DNA of 64,000 bases, from positions 8,898,815 through 8,962,814 of the forward strand of contig OX438742.1 of NCBI GenBank assembly GCA_949316235.1. The letters are read 5' to 3'. Positions 1 through 12,916 of this stretch are shown here, piece after piece. The translations under genes were made by a program, and so were the position numbers. A model generated the notes under the pieces. The model made no database searches. It was not told the DNA's origin and worked only from the letters and a program-made list of their open reading frames with translations. The DNA comes from Oegoconia quadripuncta (Eukaryota > Arthropoda > Insecta > Lepidoptera > Autostichidae). Numbering within the stretch: position 1 is the first letter of the stretch; every line of letters starts with the position of its first letter.

Positions 1-1225
1 AGTATAAAACAAAGTTGCTTTCCGCTTCTGTCTGTTTGTGCGCTTCGTTGTAAATACTGCAATTTTCACTATCATTTTGCGGAAGGATTATATGAATAAC
101 ATAACTGCACCCGTACGAAGCAGGGGCGGGTCACTAATAATTCTGTAAGATATTAATTTTTCCAACGCATATGGCAATGGCATTAAGCATTTCCAAGTCT
201 TGGAAGTGGTTTAACAAATACTGTAATCCTTCATAAAATAGTGATTAGTAGAATTCATTTAACATCATGGTATTTTCACGAATAATTTACATTTCGCTAT
301 TACACGAGTCCTTTTTGTTTGGTAGTATTGATTCTACTCTAAAATATTATAGGAAAAGGTATAACACTAATTCACTACTTGGGATAATATTTATAAAATT
401 ATAATAATAATATACAAAATTATAAAAACAACATATAATAAATAAAAACCCGACCACATTATAATAATATAGCTGAAACAAAATATTTATAACTATACAC
501 AAAACAAAAATGAAACATATAAACAGAAATATACATAGATGTACGAATATAGGAAGCACACAAGACATTAATAGAAGAATAATAGAAGTAAAATATTGTT
601 ATGAATGTATATTAGATGTGTGTGTTACATGTATGATATTTAATTGTGTTATTATAAGGCCATCGGTTTTGGTTTTAATTTTCTGGACACATTTTACAGT
701 CTTACTCCATATACAAATCTGAAATTGTTGGTCAATTTCGCTGAACGCACGATCTGTGTCTTGTACAATTAAAAAACATTCGGCTTTATAGATTTGTGTC
801 AAGATTTATCATATGGTTGAAATATTAACAGAGGGTGGACATTGTTAACGAGTTTAAGGAAGCACATGTCTTACGAAATGTTCCCTTCAATGACAAGTTA
901 GATACGACAACATGATAAAGATGGAAAGCCTGTCCGTAAGGATGGTCAACTATGACAAAATTATATGGATATCTTATTTGCCATTTGCCTATGGAGGTCA
1001 AAAAAATCCAAGCTCTATTCATACTGACACAAGGATTAGTCAGTGAATTAAATTTACGAATCATTATCAACCTAATTGCAATCATTTTATGACCAAACAA
1101 AATACTATTCATATGTTATGCACGCAAAACACGGTGTGTTCCGATACTGTTTCTTTTAAATTCGGAACACACGCCATTTTCCATGACAATATTTCCAAAA
1201 CCGACGGCCCCGTCGCTTCAAGCAC
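1..1225 (-). other. Mbs intron 9, partial
   Basis: AT-rich, no coding exon recognised. The first 60 bases resemble 30145-30205 (both start with a TATAAAACAAAGT-like string followed by a pyrimidine/GT-rich run), marking a dispersed repeat. An 11-bp perfect inverted repeat (GTGTGTTCCGA) forms a hairpin at 1134-1172. Confidence 0.5.
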
Positions 1226-1378
1226 CTTGTCTGCACTTCCTCGTTAGTGTCGGCATTGTTAGTGGCCTCCTGCTTTTTCCTCTCGATAGCCGCGAGGGTG
1301 GCCTGGGGCAGCGGCGGTATGGACGGGCAGGAGGACGCCTTTATACGGGCGGTGACATCGCGGTAACGTTGATAGAAA
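1226..1378 (-). CDS. Mbs: Mbs exon 9 (RIKASSCPSIPP block), 3' end uncertain
   Basis: Acceptor GAACAG precedes T at 1378, which completes Thr414. Residues 415-464 read FYQRYRDVTARIKASSCPSI, PPLPQATLAAIERKKQEATN, NADTNEEVQT. The joined reading ...SFENDK-T-FYQRYRD is continuous, and the exon is an island of high GC in AT-rich sequence. The donor chosen (ACAAG then GTGCTT, at 1225) is weak. The frame stays open to a TAA near 1156, so the exon could extend a little further. The remaining exons lie beyond position 1. Confidence 0.78.
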
Positions 1379-4300
1379 CTGTTCACAACACACAAGCATG
1401 CTCACGTTTTTACAGGGCGAGGACTGAGACGGATTGTGGGGAACTAAAACTGACTCTCACTTTCTGGTAGATACTGAAGTATTATCAAACATTAGAAAAA
1501 AAAAATTGCAGCTAATCAATCAGTTCGAATTACAATAAAATTAAAATATTTGATGTCATACTCAAATATTTCAGTTGAATTTGTCGGTCTACAAAATCCG
1601 TCACGCCATCCTCAAAGAGCAACATCCTACACCGTCACAGACATCACATTCTAGACTAAACACATTCAAATGACTTCATGGCACTAACTCAATCGCGTCT
1701 GTATCTCCAACGGCGTTGGTGGGCCTTGAGAATTTATCGAACCGTCTTATCAAGAAACTGACTACCTTCCTTTCGTCTTTAATTCTGAAAACAATGTTAT
1801 ATTCAACAAAGATTACACGTACTTTTAAACAATACAAACAAATAAAAAAATAATGAGTTAGTACCAGTTGGAATATTCTTTCAACTTTACTATGTACCAC
1901 CATTTCTGGTTTAAATAAAAAAAATAGTTTAGAGTAATATATTATAGTAAATAAAAAATATATTATATAAAAATAGTTTAACGGTGCTGGTGGTACGATA
2001 ACATTAGATAAACAAATTATGGTTCTTGTCTCATAAAACTTTTTGTTAAACGAAATGTAAAACAAGTTGATGGCATGATATCGGTTAACGAGAAACACAT
2101 AAGTGTTGCCCTGTTAAAAACAAAATAATTGCCAACCATAATAATTACTGAGAATCTTAAACTACAATTATCTAATACCAGCAAAAAATTAGTTATCACA
2201 ATAATTTTCATCAAGAACTTTCATTATTCAGTTTTATTTATATAATGTACCTATATTATATCATCTCGCCTAAGCTAAATCCAAAAAGGTTAAATGTAGG
2301 ACACAACCTTGTATCATAATGATGATGATGTAGATTGTTCCGATGTAAATTAGTGGCAAGTTATGCACCAAGAGTAAATGTTATAGTAAACTTAATAAGA
2401 AATTATTATTAGCTTTAGAATGAAAGGAAATATGGGGCAATATACATGTCTGTGAAGAAATTCGTATGCAAATATTCGCCACTAGAACTAACAATTACGA
2501 ATTATGCACATTCTAGAACATGCGGATGATATCAAAACCCAGTAAATAGTTTTGGCGTACCTGGTGAGGTGTAAGATTACCAAATCGTGTAAAAAATTAT
2601 TTTGTTTTTTATTCAAATAACGTAACATAGCGCATAGAGCATAGATTTTTATTAAGTAATATTATACGTGTCGTGTGAGAGAAAGAATCGAGTTACATCA
2701 TAGATTACCAAGCTCCCTGCTGGTTAACAGACACTCTGGCAATCGTAGGATAGCGGTATAAGTAGCAAGACAAGTGTAAACTACACTGGAATGCCCAAGA
2801 CATTAGCCCAGCCGCATCCCATTACTGGGTGTCATTTCCCAATGACAACTGTGAAAATAGCTCGGCAAAGTTCGGATGCGTGACAAACCATGCTGATTAT
2901 TCGACACTGGTTTAATCTACAAGGTAAAGGTCGTTCAGCAAGCTACAGAAAAAGCTATGCTCAGTTTCTGTGACGGTATGAAAAATCCGGAAAAGAACAA
3001 AGGTTTGAGCCCATAGATTAGCAAGCTGGAGTATCGATATTGACGTACAGGAGTTACAGCGGAAGGGGTGCGTAGGCGTGATCAGATACATCCTAAGAAT
3101 AACTTAACTCAATTAAATACATCATTGTTAGAGACGCCAAAACTATTTACGATAATTATACAATCACACATATTGGTAAAAATCTAATTTTAACTAACTG
3201 TGACGCGAGAAGTAGTGAGTGTCATAATTAGATTCCGATTATGATTAAATAAGTTGAATGGTCTTTTAACCCTAAATTAGACTTGGCAGTGTAAAATATA
3301 TCAAAATATAAAATAATAAGACAGTAATAACGACATGGGCGCGTTTACAATATCAGAGGACAAAATTCGAGTCTTTCTTTTTGTTTGACCTCAAGGTTCC
3401 TGCTTCAAATCAACTGAATTTAATGCATTTGTCCACGATATTTTCGTTAGGTGTGAACTGATATCGAAATTTTTATTTGTATTGAGTATTCAGCTCCCCA
3501 GAGGTACAGAAGGAAACTCTATCAATGTTGGTTGTTCTGTCAATTTTTGGCGATATAGTTATCAGAATATAAAAAGGGTAAATATCGATCCAAAAAATTT
3601 TAAAAATTGCATTACGATTTACTGCCATTGAGCAATATTATAAATAATAACATTTAGACAAACAAAAAACTGCATTATAAGTAACGTTTCTCGAGATTTG
3701 TTGAATTATCAAAAATACATGCCAACCTAGTAACCGCTTTAAAAATTACTTATTTATATAAAATGATGTTTTAGTACACATCAACATGCGAAGGGAAGTC
3801 ACTGAAAGAGGAAAGTATTAAATAATCAAGTGTGGAGCATAAAACCATATCTGTCACTCACGTCTTGTCGTTCTCAAAGCTGTGCGTTCTCCTCAGTATC
3901 GTATCATTGTCCACGGCATTGTTAGCTGGTTTATTGTTTTCGCCTGAAATACGATGAATAAAAACATTTTAAAAAGTTTCCATACACTCGTACATACTTC
4001 TTACAATTAGGACACGCTAATACGAAGACATATATAACCAGATGACCAGTAAGTAGTATAATACATTTGGTAATTATTTGTGCACAGATCACAACAAAGT
4101 GGGGAGATTTGCGTCCCTCTAGTGTCAATTATAAGTGGACAAGTCGAGAAATGGTCAGCACCCTTATTGTCAACTTCAATGGAATGAACTGTATCACCAC
4201 CTGCGTTATCATCATATTTACGCTAAACAGATTTGGTTTAGCTGATGTAATAAATGACATCAGGCTATTTTTTCTGAATAGTTTAATCGTTGACGTTACC

Positions 4301-7300
4301 AAAGTAAAAGCAAACGCAAAACGTTAGAGCTAACAATGGTCAATGGTTAAAAAATACTAGGCTAATTTCCGTTCAAATTATTAACGTGATACGAAATGTG
4401 CTTAACATAATGTCATAGGTTATGGTTTAATTTTGGTATTATCGTTCAAACGTAGAACGATTGGCCCCAGGGGAGGTAATAAGTCCATGGAGAGCTATTA
4501 CCTCACTTCAAGGATAATAAACTACATAGCCATCTCTTTCGCTTTAGTCAAACTTTGACAGTTGAAGCTATACTACGGGTCGAATTAGACAGTTGGCTAT
4601 GAAATGTATTACGACGATAAACAATAAGGGGGCTGCCTGTACGATATTGCACTTAACGTAGTAAAAAGACCTGCCGATATCTGTTACGATAGGAATGCAT
4701 CTTACCATATTTCCCTTGTTTACTGTGATCTGAGAATTAAATTTGCACACATATAGAGTGTGGCCGACTGATCTGTACAGCTTTGTAACTTATGTACTTA
4801 CGAACTTATTATGACTGTCTATGCCATGGAAAAGCCGTGCTCATCAGTGCAGTGCAATAGAGGAAACTGTTTGTCCCTCATTATCAATGTTCCTCGGAAC
4901 AAAAATATTACTAGAGTTGAGTGCAGAAGTTATTGATAATTGAACGAACTTGTTGCATGAGCTGTCCATTTTGTAGCGATGCGGTGCGTCTCGTAGGCGT
5001 GTTGTCGGTCGACATTGGCTGTATGTAGTTCTAATACTCACGAAATTGTTGGATCTATGACACCACAAAGATCATTGCAGTTTTTTGTTTCATCGTCGTT
5101 CAATCCAACCTTTTTTGTTAAGATCCAACACGCAAAAATTACAGGAGAGCGATTTTTGAGTCATACGCTTTGGGAGTACATGCGAAAATTTAAGATTCAC
5201 GTTTGTATTCCAAAGGTTCGCATTTTTCCAAAGTTACATCATTAGCTATCCGGCGGATTCTATCCATTCGTTTTCGAATCCGAACAATCCTAAGTTTGGC
5301 ATTGCGTACATTAACTTCAAAGCTTACGGTTTTTGACATGAGCTTATATTTCTTGTGCTAAATATTTGGCGTGTAATGGATAATACTTGACTTTTTCATG
5401 AAACTGGCAACACAGCTTTCGAATGACTCAAAAAGCGGGAAAACGAAACTAATAGGAAAACAACGTCGTACGTGAAATATTGTCTGGACTTTGATTTGAT
5501 GAAAGTTCAAAAATCGCACCCCAGTTCTGTATATCTACACTCCGTTATATCGAGCTGCCTATTAGGCGGCATGACGCCACCTCTCGACATCGAGTACTTA
5601 CGAGGTCTGTTTTCGTTTTGTACAACCGGGGCAGTTCTTTGGGGCTATACTCACGCGTCGCATCAGTCTGCCTATTCCGCAGTGAGGCAGTACGACGCCA
5701 CGACGGCGCGTCATCGTTGGCCGCGACGTTCTCCGTTGGCTCTGTGACATCGGGCGACGGCGCTCGCCCCTTCGGCGGCTTGCCCTCGGCTATCTTTGAC
5801 GTAATGATCTCCGGCCCGGCTGGCGGTTTATCTGTGTTACCGGGTTGGTGAAATGATGAATAAAATGACGGGAGTACATTGGTGCGTGATTTGTACAATG
5901 CACAATGAGTGAAACGTGCTTGGGGGGTGTATATACACACATCCAAAATGAAAGTGTAAAGGAAATAGCTACATCAATTTTGTGTAGTGTCACATGCAAT
6001 GCAACCAATAAAGTGCTAGTTTCATAAAGAGTGGTATAAATATTGGATATGTTGAAAAATGTGACAGTAGCATTAGTAGCGATACAGTCTGTGATTGTTA
6101 GGAAGAATTTCACGGTACAACACGGTACACGATACAGCAATCTAATACAGCAGCGTGTAACAAAAACTCTGTACAATCCATTGACAAAAATCTTATGAAC
6201 TTTTAAAGTTATACAGTTAATAAGACAGTTGATTGTGTTAATTTTTATTTTATAACTTCTGTCTCGTGGACGCTCTTATTTTCTTAATCACAAATCACTT
6301 ATTGTTGTAATCGAAATAATGTCCAGTAAGAGTTTGTCCTGTCACAAAGGACACCTACCTTTATGAGAACATCTTATAAAGGTTTCATAAAAACCTATAT
6401 TTAATTTTAGAATTGACCATTTCAATATATCGACCATATACAGCAGTCTGCCTATGCAGTTCAACAATTTAGTTCGCCATTAAACCAGGAAAGACTCGAC
6501 AAGCTTTTATTGTACGTGCAGATATCCTACATGACTATTATTCAAATTTGAACATTGCTTTATTTTAAAAAATCAGTCGTATATTATGGACAGTTCAGAA
6601 GTTTTGTTAATCGCTGCATAACGAACATAGCTACATAACATACCGTTAACGATATTGTCCTGTCCAGTGATCTGAAGTTCAACACGTTTGACGTCATGCC
6701 GAGGCGGGCTGCCCTTGCGCTTGTTATTATTGTTGTTGTTGTTGACGCGGCGCGGGTTAGCCTTCAGGGACGCCTCCGCGAGCCATGATGCTATGCTCGG
6801 GTCCACCAGGTCCACGCACTTTTGACCCTAGAATTGTGATGAAGGAAACATTGAACTAGTTGAAATGAAATTCGATCTTTTTTCAAATCTGGTCTATATA
6901 AAATTGATAACGATCTGCAGCTCTACCATGTAACAATTTTAGTTGCATTGCGTTGCGTTAGATAGCTAAATTTCCCATTGGTCATTTTATGATCATATCA
7001 CTACGATCATAAAACGACCACCGATTTAAAAAATAACTTATGTCGCCATGATGATGATGTAGTGACGTCTATGACCATGATTCCGTCGATACTTGCAAAA
7101 ACGGTAGTGTAAATATAACCTTTGTATTAGGGGAGCTCCTAACCGGGAGGAGGATCGACCTTAACAGTGACAGGTAACTGATATCTGTCGCAGGACCCAC
7201 CGAGTAATTCTTGCGATTCGGATCGGCACCGTTTTTCAGCAGTAAGGCAGCGGCCTCCTTCTGACCCCACAGAGCGGCTGCGTGAAGCGGAGTCCATCCC

Positions 7301-10300
7301 TCGGAGTCCACACAGTCTGGATTCACGTTACACTCCTCGAGGAGGGTTTTTGCCACCTGTAGATGAAGAATTCTTGCTAAATTTTGGAAAAAGTGGGATA
7401 AACAGAGAAATTAAATTGAAAAGTTTCGTTAAGGCGTCAAAAAGTAAAGAGTCAATAAATTTGGTCCAGCTTGAAAGGGTGTAGTCCACTATGATTTTCT
7501 TTCAGTCCCTGTATGTATGGTAATTGTTCAAACTTAAATTATTAAAATTGTTTCATACACCTTCATATTTATGATTGAAATCTAGAACTGTTCTTTGTAA
7601 TTACAATTAAACGTAACTTCTTATTCGATCACAGAAAAAATAGATCTGCCAAGCAGATTTCAACGAGACCAAGCTGATAACTGCCAGAGTGAACAGGAAA
7701 GATATACTTGCGCGAGAGAAAAGGATGAGATTGTAATTTAATATGAAGAGCGGGCTCAACGCATTTAAGAGTATGAGAAAATCCGAAGCTTGCAATGTGA
7801 CAGCACTTCTAAATATGACTGTACTTAATTTATAATCATAAACGACAATGGAAGGCGACCAGAGACAGATATGAGAAAACAGCTATTATTTCTATTTAAA
7901 AAAGTAGCCCATTTTTTTTGTTTCGTACAGAATAGCGAGATACACCCGAATCTATATTGCACATATTGCTACAAAAAAGTTTCCATAGTTAATAATATAT
8001 TATATATCGTAAACTTTCTTTTACGTAGAATAAATACGCTTACATTAATAGTTGGCATATCTAAATAGGTAAAGTGTTTATTTGCATAATACAGAAACAC
8101 ACAAATATATTCGACGCCAGTTATCCTGCCTGGTGTTATGGTTTACAAGTACCTCATTTCACAGAAGTATGTTAAAAATAACTTATAATTCTTCAATGGA
8201 AACCTATGACTCGTTATATTATATTCCACATCTACATACACGGACACACCACCGATTCAGAGCGAAAACGAAGCAGCCGCTGCTGATTTGTAGGCAGGTT
8301 GGCATCTCGACATCACGAATCTGGGCCTTGACAAAACTACACTAGTACTGTCTAAAAGTATACCCTATTCCCCAACGCGCTTTATCTATCGCATTAATTA
8401 CATCAATTATGTTGTGGAAAGCAAAACCAACATTGGGCATGTGTAGTGTGGTCAGAATGTGAAATTTTGATATCCATGGCTTGTTTGCCTTAATTAATGG
8501 AGTAGGCCCAGCGCGCTTTGGGCTCTACTTTTAGTTGTAGGTGGATTTCTTTTATCCTACAGATCTCCGTTAGGTCTTCCCCAGTGATTGGTCTACTCAC
8601 GTCAATATAACCCTTCGCAGCGGCGACGTGTAGAGGCGTCCCGCCGGTCTTCGGGTCTTGTACCTCGACGTATCCGTTCGCCGCCCAATACCTCGCGTCC
8701 GCGAGCAGAGCGTCCACCTCAGCGTTACGGGACTTATCGCAGTCCACGCCTGCAATAATGTGATTGATTATGTGTAATCTTATTATCTACCATTGTAATA
8801 TATTCAGATTACTTTTAACCAACTTCAAAAGGGGAGGTGCTCATATCGACGACGCCGTGTTAATTTCCTATATTACCGCATATCTACGAAATTTATAAAT
8901 TTCGATAATTCTTTTGATGTTTAAAAAGGTTATACCCTCGGATAGTCCAATATAAATTTGGTGAAGATTGAGAACGAAACCCTATTGAAGTCGGTTTTGC
9001 GGGACATATGAAGAGCCTTATCCCAGCAGGATTTCCCTTTCCGAAGCGGTAGTAACTTGGACATACGACAGATAAATGAAATAAATCTTTTTTATTTCCA
9101 GTAGACTTAAATTGACATTCAACAAATGATATCATGTATCTTACGTTGATATAAATGCTTGAAGTTTGAAGCAGTGGGATAATTAGGTTTTTAATAAAAC
9201 CTACTTACTTTTTTTCTCCTGTGATAATAAACGGGCTTAGTTACATTGATCCATTACTCATTGAATACTATAGGGAAACAAACACCACTGACTAAATTCA
9301 TATGACGACACGCCAACGATAATGCAATACCCTAGAAAATACTAAAGGCATGTAAATGGTAAAATAATAGAATAACTAATGTATGGTTACACCAAAGTTT
9401 TTGATGCTACATTTAGAGCCGAAGTTAATCACACCTGATATTGAGTGAAGATGTCGAAGGTGAAAACCCTCATCCAGCCTCTCAAACAATCGAAATGCAA
9501 CAATGTTCTTAGCGCTGAATATACAGGGTGGCATCTAAGCCGTTAGAGACCTATTACATAGACGATTTCTGAACATAGCCGATATGATATTAAAGCGGAA
9601 ACGCCGTAATTTTTCTACACATTAATCTTTATCCGGCGTTTGAACAATTCAGAAAGAATTCAGAAATGAATAGGTTGGGATAGAAACCCGAACCTATATA
9701 AATTAACCTGATTTAAGTTTAGGCCGAGCCAAGCAGGCTAATAAATACGTGCCTTTGTCATCGATGACTTTCTGCAGCAGTTCCTCCATGGTGTCACTCT
9801 CCGCGATGTCCACTGGTAGCTCGCCATCGTAGTTGACTGCCGCGACATCAGCGCCACTTTCCAGTAGGTACCTGTAACGGGCGACCAATTACGTCAATAA
9901 ACCACGGACATGGTAAGATTTGCCATTATTATTTACTGTTTCAACATGATCCATGTTCAGAATGAATAGACGTTTACTAAGCTCGCGCGGTTTATCTTCG
10001 AACGCATCGACACTTTCCAGCAGGTTAGATCATAGTGAAACGAATCAGCCTCATAAAAATTATAGCATTGGAAACCAGCGATTGGTAACAGCGTCATTGG
10101 TTGCTCCCAAAAATCTGCGCCAGCCCAACGTGACGATTTTAGCAAATCCTTCCATTAAAGAAAAGTGATGAAAGGCTTGTATCAAGCAAAGTACTTGTAG
10201 ATGAATATACAAATGATAGATGAAAGCTTTCATGAAATGCTTTCCGTTTCGTATAAGCCAATAAATATGTAAAATTCAATCGACACGTCGTTTGAATTTT

Positions 10301-12874
10301 AAGTGACAGAGAGACGTGACGTCTCAGACACACATAAAACAAGATAGAGTGATGCTTGTTGTATTTTAATTGCTGCATTTTATCCTTAAGAATACAATAC
10401 AAATACACTTTAATGCACAACAGAAAAGAATATACGGTTTCAGAAAAGTGGTAATAATAGAATGTACAATTTGGCGACCTCATAGGCATCCTTTATACGT
10501 CAGAATACGTCATACATTCACAGTCTTTCCTATTAAGAATCGTATCAGGAAAAGGGAATTGAATTAAATCATATCGCTCACGTCAACCACGGTAGGCTGA
10601 ACTTATCAATCATTTCATAGCCTTATCGCTACGCTAGGCAGTCGAGGTGGTAAGCGCAATTGTACTAATGAAGCTTCTGCTCATCATATGCCTATGTCAC
10701 CTCGTCTATTTCAGTGGATGAGAAACAAGACGAGAGTAGGTTGACGTAATTTTTTTTAAGGAATAATAAAGGGCACATGAAACACTTTGTATTTAGGGCG
10801 TGCAGATAATGGCAGTCGCCCAAGCGGTGGTCTGTAGAACAATGAAAACAAGCGCACGTGCGCACGCGCAATCCATAAACCACGCTAAAAAAACATTGTT
10901 CTCATAGGGCACGCGTGCCGGCGCTTGACAGTGACTCTATTTGTCATGATTGAACCATCAAAAGGAATGCCTTCAATTGACCGATCTATCGACTGTCCAA
11001 TAGACAAAATTGTAGGAGTATATAATGGATAAATTTATGAAGCAATTCTAATGCTATATTGTGGATAAATATGTTGAATTTCAAATGTCGGCACAAAACA
11101 TATTCTAATGGTATTAACCCTTATTTTTTCCAGTCACTCGACTGGGTCTACACATAACCTGTGCGAAATACTCGTATTGGAAAAAAATTTCTTTGGCACA
11201 TTGGTTGCCGGTCACTGGACCAGTGGCGTGATATTTACCATTTGAGTAAAATTTATCTTTTAGCGTAAAGGGTAACAACACGCAACGCGTCTGGATTAAT
11301 TAATTAATTTCGTAGTCAAGTTACCTACGCATATGATAAACTGTTTTCGAAAATGGATTCCTATGATCACCAGAGCGAGCAGAGTACCTACTTGTTAGCC
11401 AGTTAGCAAAAAATCCAGATCAGACAGCGATGTCATCTCTCACATCTGTGATTCTGTAAATCAGGAACAATAGTACAATAGGAAATACCGGGAGCATTAG
11501 TTACCACAAATTGCTGTTTGACCACAAAACGTTGATGTCAACCTTCGCACTATCAGGGCAACTTGCCTAATTTACTAGGACATATAAATAAACAATTTTT
11601 TCAAGCCTAACATAAGATCCGAATGCAATAGGATTCTCTAAAACATCATTGCGATTAAGCTTGTAAGTTACCATGTCTATATGTATACTACTATGTTGTT
11701 CTACATCTTCTACTCTGACCTATAGATGAGGGCAAGCGAAAGCATGGCGGTCACCTCTTCAGATTTAAGGATTTATTTATTATCTCGATGGGAAGGTCCT
11801 GAATGGCGCGGAGTAGTGCTTATCACGTACTCGCCACCTGATAAGCGGCATAACGCTGACCCGAACGCTAAACGCGACGAACTCAAAACCCGTCCACTAG
11901 CTTCTATTCATTATCACTAAGTGGAAGGTGTGCTTAGGTGCCCACAATGTGCACGGGTTCACCGCAAAGATCGACTACGTCAGCCATCTTGGAGCGTACC
12001 AGCGCCAAACCGATTCGGAGTCGACGTCATTGAAATCGGTCGAAAATATCACCATCATCACTATGTTGAAGCAAAGCGGGGATTTCAGTATGAAATAAAG
12101 ACATTTGACAATTTGATATAGGGCTGTCGGAATGTCCCGGGTCACACACACACTGAGTCACACTGTTTACAATAATAAATAACCTCTCGCATATCGGTCA
12201 TGTCAGTAATGTGGGCCGCGAAGAATTATTCATTATATATTTGTAAACTATTGCCTATTTACGCGAACGATGAGTCGAAGTCGGCGATCTCCATTGTTCG
12301 TACACCGCATCGCACTGACTTATTATAGGTAAATAAGTATTGATCAAACAATAGTAAGGAAAGTGAACGGGCGGCGGCGACGACTAAAAGTAAACTACAC
12401 TCTGGAGCAATGGAAGGGTTACCCAATACTGATATTGAAGTACTCGGAAAGGGTGACCACTTGGGCGCACGTTAAATAGTAGTCTAGGTTGATTTCAATT
12501 GAAGGCAGTCGTAAAGCCAAGTCGCAGCGATGCGATGGCAGTTTGAAAACACTGACTGTCTGGTGGCCACTAGCAAATCCAAATTTAGTTCGACAGCTCT
12601 ATGTCTTGTCCATTATTCTTCGGAAACACACATCAGTTTTATATGAGCCACTACAACTAACTGACAGACGTCGAAAAGCAACTGTATGCCCCTCTCTAAG
12701 TTTCTATACACACTTTTCTAATAGATTCTTCTGTTTTTTGGGTAATTATTTGTACAAAAAAGTCAATTCTATTCTTTCGCCGTATGATCTTCCTAAACAT
12801 TTATGTAAAATTAAGATAAGTAAGTGGTTAATGGATCTAACAATGCTGATACTGAATCTCTGCTCATTCCAATA

Positions 12875-12916
<42 letters not shown>

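Noticed and set aside
1183..1470. 95-aa plus-strand ORF opposite Mbs exon 9
   Set aside because: It is the antisense shadow of the GC-rich exon 9 coding sequence.
1676..1790. Possible Mbs exon after a TTTTCAG acceptor (IKDERKVVSFLIRRFDKFSR)
   Set aside because: Exons 8 and 9 already join in phase around it, it shows no recognised MYPT similarity, and no convincing donor ends it. An alternative terminal exon is not excluded.
5472..5851. 91- and 77-aa plus-strand ORFs opposite Mbs exon 7
   Set aside because: Antisense shadows of exon 7; the minus strand has the conserved block and splice sites.
9751..9752. Treating the GC donor as an exon 3 extension to the nearby GT
   Set aside because: Ending at the GT four bases later shifts exon 4 into an immediate stop, whereas the GC donor restores the conserved ankyrin frame exactly.
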